A DNA stretch of 64,000 bases from assembly GCA_035771165.1 (NCBI GenBank), contig JAWNZC010000322.1, positions 4,301,001 to 4,365,000 of the forward strand, written 5' to 3'. Each line of letters opens with the position of its first letter. Positions within the stretch are counted from its first letter, which is position 1. Positions 13,260 to 23,705 of this stretch are shown here, one piece after another. Position numbers and translations under genes: made by a program. Under the pieces are notes generated by a model, which worked only from the letters and a program-made list of their open reading frames with translations, had not been told where the DNA came from and ran no database searches. The stretch is from Paragorgia papillata. Its lineage: Eukaryota; Cnidaria; Anthozoa; Scleralcyonacea; Coralliidae.

Positions 13260-13590
13260 TTAACTATACCTCAAAAGTTGAAGTTAACTACTTTTTTATA
13301 CAACCGTCTCCTATAAAAACAATATCCAGAAAATCCCACTTTGGGATATTTTAAATCGAATCCGAAGTCCAGTGCAGTATTTACAGAGTTATGGCATGCT
13401 CTTTAGAATTTATAAATTGTGCTGAAAATGGAGAGCAACGAAATGCAAATTTTGGCGAAGAACGTGTGACAGTGTGTCAATTGTTCGAAAACACTTCAGG
13501 TCAGCTCCTAGAGATTCTCTAACCTTTTGAAGTCGTTCAATATGAGACCACTTTTTCATATAATAGAAACTAATATTATTTCATGTGCAA

Positions 13591-14022
13591 CTCGTTTGTG
13601 TGCATGTGTCTGCAATTCAAAAGAATGTTTACTTCATAACAATTAAGGTCAGAAAGGCTCATTTAGATGCATATAAAAAATATTTAGAGTGAAAGCTTTA
13701 TGAAAGCGGTCTATAAACTCAATAAACCGAGTAAAATACTGCAGTTCGTTTACTAAACATTTCTTTTTATTGTCATTTATTAAAAAATGAGGGTCGTCTC
13801 ATTGAACTATTAATTTCTGACATTGTTTTGTATGCTTTATTCATTTTAGTTTCAGAAAGTCTGAAAAAATGATTTATTTGTAGCATATGGTGCAAGGATC
13901 AAATATTGACTTATCTACTAAGGCGGAATTAAAGGAACAATGAAACGTTAGTGGTTATGATAATATATTAAATCTTATTTACTTTCATTGGTAATTTGCG
14001 GAGTTTTTTTGTTTCGTTTCAG
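13591..14022. other. No gene seen
   Basis: AT-rich sequence outside the repeat homology. I see no coding frame or structured repeat. It ends in a good splice acceptor (gtttcgtttcag) that introduces the candidate exon at 14023. Confidence 0.5.
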
Positions 14023-14213
14023 CAACTGTCAATTAAAGATGAATTAATAGCAACGCTGCAACGGATGTACAACATAATATTATTTGCTGTACCTGATGTT
14101 TGTCGTCGTCCCACGCCTTCGCTCATTTTCTACAAGTTCCTCCGCCACTTGGCAGTTCAGCTCACTCGCTGTTCAGACTGCAAGCTGTTAACAACCACAC
14201 AATCTTTTTAAAG
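14023..14213 (+). other. Candidate internal or 3' exon, unrecognised
   Basis: The stretch is bounded by a strong acceptor (gtttcgtttcag) and a strong donor (AAAG|GTAAGT), which is rare by chance. One frame is open from the first base for 62 codons and stops with TAA three bases before the donor. It includes a run of Arg, Pro and Leu codons and two Cys pairs (CSDC-like near the end). I recognise no domain. It could be a non-coding RNA exon, a decayed exon, or chance; no partner exon was found. Confidence 0.3.
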
Positions 14214-15124
14214 GTAAGTAATCGTAGAAATTAAATATTTCTTCCAGTCTTCTCTAATTGTATCGCAATGTGTTACTTGGCTAGTTTGTGCAAAAATACA
14301 AATAGAAAATATTTCTAAAAGCTAAAATGCGTAGACCTAAATAAGAATTTAGTGATACTGTTTAGCGGTACCATTCACATACCGTATATATATATATATG
14401 TATATATATAATACTGTATATATATACAAATGTAGAAAAAGAGGAAACGAAACTGGAAACAAGGCGCTTGACTTGTATGATATTATGATCATGCAGTATA
14501 TTAATCTGATCTGAATTCTGAATACCAAGGAAACTGCCATCAAACTCTTATATCCAGTCTGAAATCTCTCGAAAGACTGTCAGTGAAATCAATGAATTGA
14601 AATCTGAACACAAAGTTGATTGTGAAGATAGATCGGTGAAAAATAATTTTAAACTGAGACAATGCTATAGACGACTATACAATAGTATATGCAAATAAAA
14701 GTTAATACGCGATTTCACGCGATCTAACTGATCACTGATTATGCAAGTACAGAAAAATCTCCTGACAAAACCAAATCAATAAGACTGGCAACGAAACGCA
14801 GACGAGACTACTTAACATTTCATGCGTTTACAGGAGGCCGGCCCAAACTCAGGCCGGACTGAATTTTACATTTTGAGGCTGGTCTTGAAATTATATGGCC
14901 TTCGTACCTATTACGTCGGTTAAAAAGTTATTTTTTTTGTAGTCCGAATCGGTTCGAATTAGACTTATAGATTCTGTTTAGATAGAAAGTCGGCCTCTGA
15001 GATTAGGCCGGGGTGAACTGAACTCAGGCCGGACTCGTGAAAACGATCTACAGTAAAAATACTACAACCGACCTAAATTCAGTCCGGCCTGGGAAGTGGG
15101 TTAACTCAGTTTATTCAAGTCTAA
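14214..15124. other. AT-rich spacer with a TA tract and GGCCGG-bearing repeat remnants
   Basis: There is a (TA)n tract with interruptions around 14384-14425. At 14830-15095 the motif AGGCCGG or its complement recurs (aggccggcccaaactcaggc, gattaggccggggtg, cagtccggcctgg), suggesting a decayed inverted-repeat element. No gene is supported. Confidence 0.45.
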
Positions 15125-15494
15125 TAAGCCCTAATCAAACGAGAACGCAAGTCATCGCAAGTTAGCTTACGATGACTTGCGATGCCACTTGTCAAATGTC
15201 GGCACAAGTCGTCGCAAGTTCTGTACTTCCGCTAGTTCCCACGCCTTTTCGCTAGTTCTAATGGTAGTTTCTATGGCGACGGAGCACGAAAGACTTGCAT
15301 CGACTTGTGTTTTGTGTTCAAACCTTTCGCAAGCTCTCGCAAGTTGAAGAAAACTTGCGATGAAATTTGAACAAGCTCAAATTAGTCGCAAGCTAACGTA
15401 AGTCACCGCAAGTCATCGCAAGCTGGCGGTCAAACGAAACGCAAGCACAAGCTAAAACTTGCGATGACTTGCGTTCTCGTTTGATCAGGGCTTA
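15125..15494. repeat. Foldback MITE, TAAGCCCT...AGGGCTTA
   Basis: The left end starts TAAGCCCTAATCAAACGAGA and the right end is its reverse complement with one mismatch (GATCAGGGCTTA). The arms share about 38 bp and the interior repeats GCAAGTCATCGCAAG in both orientations. A 3-bp TWA-like target (TAA/TTA), as in PIF/Harbinger MITEs, is possible but not exact. Confidence 0.75.
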
Positions 15495-15507
15495 AAGCCC
15501 TTGGGCG

Positions 15508-15584
15508 TTATATATAGAGATAGAGAGAGAGATAGAGATAGATAGAGATAGAGAGAGATAGATAGAGAGAGAGATAGAGAGCCG

Positions 15585-15679
<95 letters not shown>

Positions 15680-15741
15680 TAGAGATGGAGAGAGATGGAG
15701 AGAGATGGAGAGATAGAGAGATGGAGAGAAAGAGAGAGCGT
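15508..15741. repeat. (GA)n microsatellite
   Basis: A long GA tract with GATA and GGAGAT interruptions. The serine/leucine-rich reading frame on the complementary strand is a product of the repeat and is not a gene. Confidence 0.95.
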
Positions 15742-15879
15742 GTAATTTTCTTTTTATTATATAAATTTAATGCAAAAAGAGGTAAAATTCTTAATGACGT
15801 CATCGATATCTTCACTAGTGAGGATATGGAAAATATAACGACACTGCATATTCTCTAGTAAAACACTCGCATCTATATA

Positions 15880-16400
15880 ATAAATATATATATATATATA
15901 TAGTTCAATCTACAGACACGGTGTTTCGCTGTACAACAGCTCATCAGTGTAGCTTGGAACAATCTGAATGAATTTCATCAATTACTTATACACATGCGAT
16001 CGTCGGTGACAACCGCATGTGGGACAGCTTCGGTGAAGTACATTCAGATAGCGTGAAGTGCGCATGGGCCCAGAGTGCTCAAACTTCCACAAGGGTAGTG
16101 AGCGTTGCATTATCGCTAATAAGTACCCACGGCAACTTCACAGAGTGCTCAACAACACCGAAGTGAAGGAGCGTACATAGTTCAATCTACAGACACGGTG
16201 TTTCGCTGTACAACAGCTCATCAGTGTAGCTTGGAACAATCTGAATGAATTTCATCAATTACTTATACACATGCGATCGTCGGTGACAACCGCATGTGGG
16301 ACAGCTTCGGTGAAGTACATTCAGATAGCGTGAAGTGCGCATGGGCCCAGAGTGCTCAAACTTCCACAAGGGTAGTGAGCGTTGCATATATATATATATA
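15880..16400 (+). repeat. Two-copy 277-bp tandem duplication flanked by (TA)n
   Basis: The phrase tagttcaatctacagacacg starts at 15901 and again at 16178. The two copies agree almost completely to gggtagtgagcgttgca. Copy 1 is preceded, and copy 2 followed, by TA dinucleotide runs. This looks like a microsatellite-associated repeat whose unit was duplicated within the TA tract. No coding content. Confidence 0.85.
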
Positions 16401-17191
16401 CTTTATAGAGTCGACCAAGTTGGTTGTAAGGTAAATTTTTTTAGCGCCAGAATCTTCTTCACGTTCTATATATTATAGTTACTAGCTAAAGGTATATAAT
16501 CAATTTGGTATCTTAAATTCAACGACAATTACAACTTTCCGGAATTTAAGAAGAAGTTAAATTTAAGGTAAATCACCTACTGCAAATAAAATAAAATAAG
16601 CTAAAAACTGATCAAAACCTTAACTGCGATTTCTTATAAGAATCAAGTTTATTGACAGAATCTGCTTAAATCCAAGATGGGGCGCTTAACCAGGAATTTT
16701 GAAGTGCATAGATTTTTGGGTGGGATTACTGTAGGTAATATGTTAAGATAATTTCCAAGGGCAAAAGGGGTTCCAGGCAAAAGCGCGCAGGATTTGCAAC
16801 GTCAGCGCGAGGGCGCGCAGTCTTGTTGGAAGTATATATCCTGTGGCATGAAGAGGCGGTGTTTAATTCTCAGGCTACTGTGGCATATACTTTCCACGAA
16901 AAGATTTGAAAATCTAAAGTTTGTTAAATGGCATATTTCCACAGTTGCTTTTTGTCAACTTATTAATTTTACTCTTGCTATAACGCCAAACGATTTTACT
17001 CGTCAAGGGGAGAGCTCCCGGAAACCGGGCCAACAAACGGCTAAAAACTATTTCCTTTAACCATTTACAGGCCACAGTTGCTTTTTGTCTACTTATTAAT
17101 TTTACTAGGCTAACGCCAGACCATTTTACTCTTTTGCTCTCTTTCTTAATTATAAATTCAACATGAGACCATTGGGCAATGGGCACTGAGG
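16401..17191. other. No gene; partial direct repeat
   Basis: The phrase ccacagttgctttttgtc with the following attaattttact occurs at 16937 and 17072, followed by variants of taacgccagaccattttact, a motif also present in the MITE at 45058. This suggests a decayed MITE pair. The 88- and 139-codon frames here overlap on opposite strands and show no domain. Confidence 0.4.
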
Positions 17192-17318
17192 CTATGTGCA
17201 CACGGTAACGTTTCCGAGCGTTTTCGTATTGTTTACTGTTCTCAAGGGAATCAAGAACAATCAGCTCATTACTTGAAACAATACGAAAACGCTTGGAAAC
17301 GTTACCGTGTGCACATAG
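17192..17318. repeat. Short foldback MITE, CTATGTGCACACGG ends
   Basis: Left and right ends are CTATGTGCACACGGTAACG and its complement. The arms continue through CGTTTTCGTATTGTTT for about 43 bp with three mismatches. The loop is about 40 bp. No target duplication is obvious. Confidence 0.75.
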
Positions 17319-17413
17319 TCTAATATACACCATTGTCCAATCTAATATTCACCAATATAAGTGGAAAGTCCGGCTAATTAGTCTGGCTAATTCTACTATA
17401 GATAATAGACGTT

Positions 17414-17716
17414 TGAGAAGCTATTTCATAGACTCGTGTATCGTGTTTTACTAGGGGTTACAAACACTCGAGGACAACAAAAATCACTCGGCCTATTACC
17501 TCGTAATTTTCAATGTTCTCTCGTGTTTGTAAAACATTCGAAAACAATAATCACTCGGCCTGCATCCTCGTAATTTTATTATTCCCTCATCTACAAACAA
17601 CATTCGAACACAATGAAAATTACTCGGTTAACGACCTCGTGATTTTCATTGTCCCTCTCTTGTTTGTATAACCCCTGGTAAAACACTTCCACTCGTTTAT
17701 GAAATATTACTTCTCA
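17414..17716. repeat. Foldback element with internal ~78-bp tandem repeats
   Basis: The outer arms pair TGAGAAG...GTGTTTTACTAGGGG with CCCCTGGTAAAACAC...CTTCTCA. The inside holds three degenerate repeats of an ~80-bp unit containing CACTCGG...CCTCGTAATTTT. No coding content. Confidence 0.65.
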
Positions 17717-18226
17717 TGCACTTATCTAATTTTTCACTTCAGATTCAGGGGCGGACTTGCAGCAGAAAAGTTCCCGGGAAATTAGAGGGGCGCCTGGCCG
17801 AGCGCAAAGCTTGAATGTTCTATAAGCGTTCCGGCCTCTAGAAAATTTTTGAATTTTTGAGCCTCTGAAATTGTATTTCCTTGATTTTAAGAACGGCATT
17901 AATCATTTCAAGCACGATTTTATGTATTGTGCATGCCCATGCATGCCCAAGCGCGAGTATATACTTTAGCCACAAGTGAATTACTGTTCCTCGATTCAAC
18001 TACTCTTAGTTTTAGTCTTAGAGTTACAAAATTTATTGTATACCCAAAAATTACATATGGTTTTAAAAATTACATACGTACACCGATACTGCTCTATAAG
18101 CAATTTATTCGTTTCTGTGATGCATTTCGTGTATATATACTTCAATACTTTGTTCACCTTTCTGGTTTCAATCTCAACCTTCCACTTGTCTGATCTCTTG
18201 AAGTTACATACATATCCATCGCAGTC
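17717..18226. other. No gene seen
   Basis: Mixed AT-rich sequence. The overlapping plus-strand frames of 88 and 131 codons lack domains and run through sequence that has coding character on the other strand. Confidence 0.4.
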
Positions 18227-18518
18227 TTATATCATTAGTTCCAGCAGCCTGTTCACCACTTTCCGATCCTCTTCCTCCATATTGTCTTCAGTTGTTATGG
18301 TCACATCTTCTTCTCGTTCACCTTTTTCCAGCTCCTTGGGCTTCATCAGGTCTTCTTTCTCTTTGACTTGATTAGGTTTGTTGTTGCCTTCTTGTGTGGT
18401 TTCCTCTGCATTTAGATACTCGTTCACGTTCTGTTCATGATCAATACTGCTTATATGCACCTCTTCCACCTCTACCTCTTTCTCCTTCAGCGATCTCTCT
18501 ATTTCCTCAAGTCCACTT
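18227..18518 (-). pseudogene. Acidic/basic-rich coding remnant, unrecognised
   Basis: On the minus strand a frame of about 96 codons is open between two stops. It is very rich in Glu and Lys (for example LEKGEREEDVTITTEDNMEE) and looks like a charged coiled-coil or linker segment. It has no clear start or domain. A LINE-like 3' tail lies about 320 bp to the right on the plus strand, but the orientation differs, so a shared origin is unproven. Confidence 0.3.
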
Positions 18519-18834
18519 TAGCCAGCCATTCATTTGTCGATCTTTATTGCCCTCGCCGGATCACTTAACCTTTGTTCTGTCATTGATGACATTCCTCTCT
18601 CCTCCCACTCCTACATCATTCTCCTTCTGTATCCCCTCTTACTTGGATCACTGGCGAAATAATATTCCATTATCTTCACGCTTTGAATAATGCATTCGCT
18701 TTTCCTCTACACCGCTGTTGCCTATAATAGATTTCTCGTGACACGAGTCACCGAGGTTTTCATTTTTGTTTCTTTGATTCTCCTGAATAAGGTTTTTAGG
18801 TGTAAATTGATAATTACATAATTGGCATCCAGCG

Positions 18835-19100
18835 CCATATTTCTATACCAGGTCATATAATGTCCATCCCCCTGCCCCCTGGTACTGGGGGCAAGGCCAG
18901 TTATAGGTGATATGTTCCCGATACATTAACCCAAGTGCCATCCATCCATCGGCACATTTAACACCACTATATTGGATTGGGGGTTTGAATTCAGAGTTTT
19001 CTCCTAGATAGGTTGCCTTCTCCACGGTAAAAGAGGCTCATCTCCCCATGAGGTGGGTTATACCGCGTCAGACACCAACCTGATATTTTATCCCGCAGTA

Positions 19101-19189
<89 letters not shown>

Positions 19190-19190
19190 C
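18835..19190 (+). mobile_element. Probable non-LTR retrotransposon 3' tail with (ATT)n
   Basis: Unique-looking sequence containing ggttgccttctccacggtaa and a palindromic ctccccatgaggtgggtta runs into about 90 bp of perfect ATT repeats (19098-19189). A simple-repeat tail directly after a conserved-looking 3' end is typical of CR1/L2/RTE-type LINEs and SINEs. The minus-strand 60-codon frame here is not a gene. Confidence 0.5.
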
Positions 19191-19600
19191 CGAGCCTAAC
19201 TAAGTAAACGAGGTTAATGAACTGTTTATTGTATGGCTATTTTAGGTTTTTCGATACTTATATTATAATTAGTGTGGAAACCTTAGAAATTCACGGCAGC
19301 AAAATTAACATCCGGGACAGCGGTCTGGATACGTATTTCAGTTTACCGTGTATTGACCAATCAGATATTGCAAAGCCATATAATAAAGACCATTATTTCA
19401 CGTCTTCTTTCAATAAATAAGTGCGTTGTACTTGGTTCTCGACCACACCTCGATTTATACGTTACTCAGCTATGGCAGTCAATTAAGTTGTTAAAGTTCA
19501 TTCTTGACTTATGCTTTCGATGTGAAACTACATTTTTAAGTTTCGTCTTTTCCAGTTTTGACCTGTTTTTGTTTTCCAAGGCCCTCAATGGATTTGTGTA
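19191..19600. other. No gene seen
   Basis: AT-rich sequence between the ATT tract and the CACGTCA MITE. Two overlapping short frames lack domains or splice context. Confidence 0.4.
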
Positions 19601-19803
19601 TGCCATACCACTCACGTCATCGGTGGCTCCGTTGGGGGTGGTGAAACAGTACGAAATGTTTGAATGAGAATAGAGTTAAAATCCCATAGGATGAAGATGG
19701 TGCACCAATATGCCGCCATTTCATTGTTTCGGTGCACCAATATGGCCGCCGTTTCATTGTTTCGGTGCGCCAATATGGCCGCCGGGACGTCAGATGAAAA
19801 CCA
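19601..19803. repeat. MITE related to 51516-51678 (CAATATGGCCGCC family)
   Basis: It shares cggtggctccgttgggggtg, caatatggccgcc and gacgtcagatgaaaac with the insertion at 51516-51678. The segment around caatatggccgccgtttcattgtttcggtg is repeated here about three times rather than twice, so it is an expanded relative. Confidence 0.65.
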
Positions 19804-20178
19804 AGATTAGATGTGTTTACACGTGACCAATGTATAATTGGTGTTTCCTTGTCAGTTTTTGTTGGGTTGTAACTTATTGCTTTATTCCGTAATGTATTTC
19901 AAGCATTAATGGCGAAGCAAAATAAAACAACAACAAAACAAAACGATTACGTGTTAAAAGTCAAATAAAAATATGCTACCACTGGAAAAAGATCTTCATC
20001 TTTTTGAACACCTATTTTTTTTGCATTTTTTGAACATCTGTTATATAAAAAAAATTATAGTACAGTTGTGACATTTGCGAGCACAATTTGGTTCTTTTAA
20101 AAAGTTAGTCATAACCTTGCGTCCAATTCTTTTAAAAAATATTATAAACTAAGTTTTGTATTTCATTTAATCTTTCAG
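19804..20178. promoter_or_regulatory. 5' flank of the FAD oxidase gene with a splice acceptor
   Basis: AT-rich. It ends in tttaatctttcag immediately before the ATG at 20179. This good acceptor suggests that the gene has a non-coding upstream exon and that the first coding exon starts at the ATG. The upstream exon was not located. Confidence 0.4.
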
Positions 20179-21762
20179 ATGTTGTGTCTCAAAATTTATA
20201 ACGTAATTATTTTGTCCTTCGCATGGCTGACCATGTCTGTACCGCAAAGCTCTTCCAGTCCAGCAGAAAAAGCTTACGAACAACTAGTTAATATTGTCAT
20301 GTCGAGTCCGAAACCAAAAGGTATTCCATTTGCAGATGCAATTCCATCCCCAAAGAATTTAAATTGCCGCATTGGAATTGTTGGTGCCGGACCAGCTGGC
20401 ATTCACATGGCATATTTACTGAAGAAGAAAGGATTTAATAATATTGTTGTCCTTGAGAAGTCAGATCGTGTCGGTGGTAAATCCTACACAGTTAAACATC
20501 GAAATGTACTCCATGAAATGGGAACATGCTATACCCAACCAGATTACGAAGATAATGTGATTGCCTTGGCCAAGGAATTTGGATTATGGGAACCAGTTGA
20601 TTTGCCTTCAGCTAATGCTTGGTTGGACCAATTCCAGTCCCCAGTTCAATATTCCGACTACGTCATTGGAGAAGTCATGAAAATATTAGGAACACAAAAT
20701 CAAACTATTGCTCAGGGTAAACTGTTATTGGCCATGATTAACTATTCTGTCCTACATCGTCAATTGTTTGGCAAATATGATGGAGAACTAATGAGAAAAC
20801 CTGCTCCAAGTACAATGAACATTCTCAAGTGTACATTCAGCAAATTCCTCGCGAAATACAACCTCGAAGTTCTCAAACCAATTTTCATTGCATCCCATAC
20901 AGTACAAGGTTATGGCCATTTAGACGAGATCTCAGCCTTGTACGGTCTCATGTGGAACACACCAAACTATGTGAAAAGTCTGGCGGGAAAACTTGTCGGA
21001 AAAGATCATGCATTAAACATGATTCGTGGTGGTTTCGAAGAACTGTGGAAGACGATAAAGAACTGGGAAAACATCGATGTTCAGTTTAACACACGCATCA
21101 CGAAATTATACAGGAAATACAATAAGGTATTTGTAAAAACACACCGGCGTTCATGGTTGAAATTTGATTTCTTAATTTGGACACCAAGTTTGTATTCCAA
21201 CCTTGATATAATTCATGCCAGCCAAAAAGAAAGAGAAATCTTCTCAAAGCTCAAGCCAGTTTGGTTCACCACAACTTTGTTCGACTCAACATATGGCATA
21301 CGTGGTCTTTCACCCATTGATTACTGGATAAGCAATATTGAAAACAAACGCGAGCATTCAGTCTGGGCTCAAAGAGATTCTTATGGAGTGCTAAACAACC
21401 TTTACGGACCAGCTTATCAAAATGGATCTTTACCTGGAGAACCAGATGGAACATTCATCAGAACTGGAGTGGCGTATCAATATGGAAAAAAGCGTGCATC
21501 CCCGACAAAAATAGAGAACAGGTTTTACCAGAATTTCAAGCAAATAAAAGCTAGCGGTATTTCTGTGTTGAAACAAATCACCTGGGAATACTTTCCAAAG
21601 TTTTCTCCGCAAGAAATGGCAGATGGCGTTCTTTGGGATATCTTCGAGTTGCAAGGATTCAGGCGTACTTGGTTTGCAGGTTCATCAGTAAGTTTCGAGT
21701 CTGTAAAAAGTGTACTCGAATACAACAAGTTATTGGTGTCAAAAATGACAGAACCTTGTTAG
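20179..21762 (+). CDS. Secreted FAD-dependent amine-oxidase-like protein, intronless
   Basis: The 527-residue frame begins at a Met followed by a hydrophobic stretch (IYNVIILSFAWLTMSV), a likely signal peptide for the secretory pathway. A Rossmann FAD-binding fold follows: CRIGIVGAGPAGIHMAYLL with GAGPAG at residues 69-74, the ribose-binding Glu at E93 in VVLEK, and the downstream RVGGKSY at 97-103. The C-terminus has RRTWFAGSSVSFESV, resembling the final FAD-contact segment of flavin amine oxidases. Length fits flavin-containing amine oxidoreductases. Substrate cannot be told from the sequence; related animal proteins are often named beta-cyclopiazonate dehydrogenase-like, a transferred name. 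The whole coding region lies in one exon, preceded by a good splice acceptor, which is compatible with retroposition or horizontal acquisition followed by gain of a 5' UTR intron. The frame is intact, so it is probably functional. Confidence 0.85.
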   Translation: MLCLKIYNVIILSFAWLTMSVPQSSSSPAEKAYEQLVNIVMSSPKPKGIPFADAIPSPKNLNCRIGIVGAGPAGIHMAYLLKKKGFNNIVVLEKSDRVGGKSYTVKHRNVLHEMGTCYTQPDYEDNVIALAKEFGLWEPVDLPSANAWLDQFQSPVQYSDYVIGEVMKILGTQNQTIAQGKLLLAMINYSVLHRQLFGKYDGELMRKPAPSTMNILKCTFSKFLAKYNLEVLKPIFIASHTVQGYGHLDEISALYGLMWNTPNYVKSLAGKLVGKDHALNMIRGGFEELWKTIKNWENIDVQFNTRITKLYRKYNKVFVKTHRRSWLKFDFLIWTPSLYSNLDIIHASQKEREIFSKLKPVWFTTTLFDSTYGIRGLSPIDYWISNIENKREHSVWAQRDSYGVLNNLYGPAYQNGSLPGEPDGTFIRTGVAYQYGKKRASPTKIENRFYQNFKQIKASGISVLKQITWEYFPKFSPQEMADGVLWDIFELQGFRRTWFAGSSVSFESVKSVLEYNKLLVSKMTEPC

Positions 21763-22028
21763 AAAGGAACAGCTCTTCCTTATTACTTTTATTTCATTTA
21801 TTGTTATTATACATGTTTGTTAGTTAAGATTTTGAATTGGTTCATTTTTTCTGCTGCAAAAATATCCTGTAAATTTAATTTCAACTAACGTGCGTTAAGC
21901 TAGTGTTTTATTGTTGGTTGTTACCTGCAATAACATGTTACTATTATTTTAAAAACCATTTTCCTTTTTCAAATATATTTCTGTCGTTTTTAAATATACT
22001 TTTCTTATGTAACACAGTGCACTTTCCG
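21763..22028. other. 3' flank of the FAD oxidase gene
   Basis: AT-rich sequence with long T runs. I see no canonical AATAAA close to the stop codon; polyadenylation may use a variant signal. Confidence 0.35.
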
Positions 22029-22152
22029 TTTGTTTGTTTGTTTGTTTGTTTGTTTGTTTGTTTGTTTGTTTGTTTGTTTGTTTGTTTGTTTGTTTGTTTG
22101 TTTGTTTGTTTGTTTGTTTGTTTGTTTGTTTGTTTGTTTGTTTGTTTGTTCG
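22029..22152. repeat. (TTTG)n microsatellite
   Basis: About 30 uninterrupted TTTG repeats. All reading frames through it (FVCL and KQTN repeats) are artefacts of the tetranucleotide. Confidence 0.97.
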
Positions 22153-22780
22153 TTCGGAATCGTGATGTTTATTGCAAGGATTCTCAAAGTGGGCTCAGCG
22201 ACATTATTCGACCCTAAATGGAGTCGCGAGCTGTCGCAGAGGGGGTTCTTTAAAGATTGTCATAGTACTTAGTGAGGTCACATACACTTTCCAGCAAGGC
22301 GCACCCTGCTTTCAAGTTACGCGGGAAACCGCCATGGGCCAATGACTGGAAATACGGTTCTTCTATTTTTAGTAGGAGCTATAGTCAGATCAATAACGGC
22401 GACAATGATGCCTCACAATCCAAAGCGTCCAAATTGGGCAATATTAATGATTTCGTTTAAAAATAATTGCCGGTTTATGGTGCATATAAAACATTTCACT
22501 TTCTTGCATTCTGTGCAAAAGTAGTTCCTTCATACGTTCATTAGTATTCTTTATATAAAATTGTATGTTCATTCGTATCCTTTCTGACGTCAAGAAGTTT
22601 TATCAGGTATAAAACCACGGACATGGTACTGATTTCCTTTGTGTTTTCCTCATGAATTATTAATGAGTTTTTGAATATACTTTAGTATAAATACAAAGGT
22701 GATTATAGAAAATCGCGCCCGCAGATTGGTCCAGCTACTTCGGACTAATTCTCGATAATCACTAACAGCGTTTATTCAAA
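22153..22780. other. No gene seen
   Basis: Mixed sequence with short unsupported frames. The last 100 bp lead directly to the start codon of the DUF3504-like fragment at 22781. Confidence 0.4.
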
Positions 22781-22909
22781 ATGCCCGCCAGCGAATCTGT
22801 CAATGCGACAGACGAGGAAATTAACAAATTTAAAGAAAATGCGGTTCCTAAAAGTACGAAAATGTGTATTTATACTAAAACAATTAATTATTCGCCTCAG
22901 GTTCAGTGA
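22781..22909 (+). pseudogene. N-terminal fragment of a DUF3504/Crypton-recombinase-type gene, broken by a MITE
   Basis: An ATG opens a 42-residue frame containing DEEINKFKENAVPKSTKM. This resembles the N-terminal helix that precedes the tyrosine-recombinase-like (DUF3504) region in many cnidarian proteins, where a phrase like NAVPKSTK is followed by a long helical domain. Similarity ends at about 22862 and the MITE at 22880-22983 follows at once. No downstream continuation was found. The identification is by recall of the family pattern and is moderate at best. Confidence 0.4.
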
Positions 22910-22983
22910 ATATCGGTGAATAATAACCTCGACTTCGTCTATATTATTCGCCGATATTCACCTCGCCTTCGGCGAATAATTGT
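22880..22983. repeat. MITE, ACAATTATTCGCC family
   Basis: Ends are ACAATTAATTATTCGCC and GGCGAATAATTGT. Inside is a second inverted pair, gaatatcggtgaataata and tattattcgccgatattc. The flanking TAAA on both sides could be a 4-bp target duplication. Confidence 0.75.
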
Positions 22984-23575
22984 TAAATAATAAAGTAAAT
23001 GGTTTGAACCTAGGATTAGTACATGTTTGTGAAAATTGATCGTCTAGGTTAGTGTAGTCATGAGAAAGATTGTTGCTTGCGTTAGTAGTATTGCATAAGG
23101 TCTATTGCTGATGTTAGTGACTGACGTTTCGGCGACCTCAGCGACGGTGCTGGTGCTGGTTATTATATGGCTGGGTTTGTTTTCCGGTTCGTATACGCAA
23201 AATGACGCATGCTGATTGGTTCCTGAGCGGTCGGGATTTTACGATATTGACCGACCAATACGTATTGACCAATACGCTTTTTTCTTGGCCCTGTAAATTT
23301 TGGCGGGAAAATGTCTGAGTTGATTTGAATACAAATAAAAGAGAACTGGGTATCTTTATTCAAATATTCTGAACAATAAAATGTGTTGGAACATTACTGC
23401 TGGTTTTCTTTAAAGCTGTTTATCTAAAAACATGATAAATAAAAGCCGAACTGGTGTAAACAAGAAAGGCAAGAGGCGACACGAAAAAGTTAACAGGTAA
23501 GGTAAACAGCATATACTCCGAAGAGAAAAACAACGCTTGAAACTTGAACCAATAATAGCCATATAATAAATTCCT
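22984..23575. other. No gene seen
   Basis: Includes a short inverted phrase around gaccgaccaatacgtattgaccaatacg. No coding support. Confidence 0.4.
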
Positions 23576-23692
23576 TATTAACTCGTTTGCTCGGTCTGTA
23601 CGGGAAAGTATCTGCCCTCGGTTTCGTCGCTCGGTCTGTACGAAAACCTCAGGCAAATACTTTCCCGTACAGACCTCGCACTCGGTTAATAA
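23576..23692. repeat. MITE, GGTCTGTACGGGAAAGTA family
   Basis: Arms TTATTAACTCG...CGGTCTGTACGGGAAAGTA and TACTTTCCCGTACAGACC...GGTTAATAA pair with a small loop. A direct partial copy of ctcggtctgtacg occurs in the middle. Confidence 0.7.
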
Positions 23693-23705
23693 GTCTTTAA
23701 TACTC

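Larger units (their letters stand above)
10697..13590 (+). repeat. Low-copy repeat copy A, right part
   Basis: It matches copy B (51811-54389, 57127-57333 and 57858-57970) with few substitutions, and its first part matches copy C (58788-58989, 61063-61497, 63397-64000). Around 11130-11270 it has several copies of the phrase TCCGCTTAATACAGG, arranged like the subterminal repeats of a cut-and-paste transposon. Homology to B stops near 13590. No supported gene is present; the short reading frames are not conserved between copies. Confidence 0.85.

Noticed and set aside
15492..15815. 107-codon Ser/Leu-rich frame
   Set aside because: It is a translation of the (GA)n tract.
16914..17333. 139-codon minus-strand frame
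   Set aside because: It runs through the foldback MITE at 17192-17318 and has no domain.
17976..18371. 131-codon plus-strand frame
   Set aside because: It is antisense to a stretch with stronger coding character on the minus strand and has only low-complexity Ser runs.
21903..22272. Frames rich in FVCL or KQTN
   Set aside because: They are translations of the (TTTG)n microsatellite.
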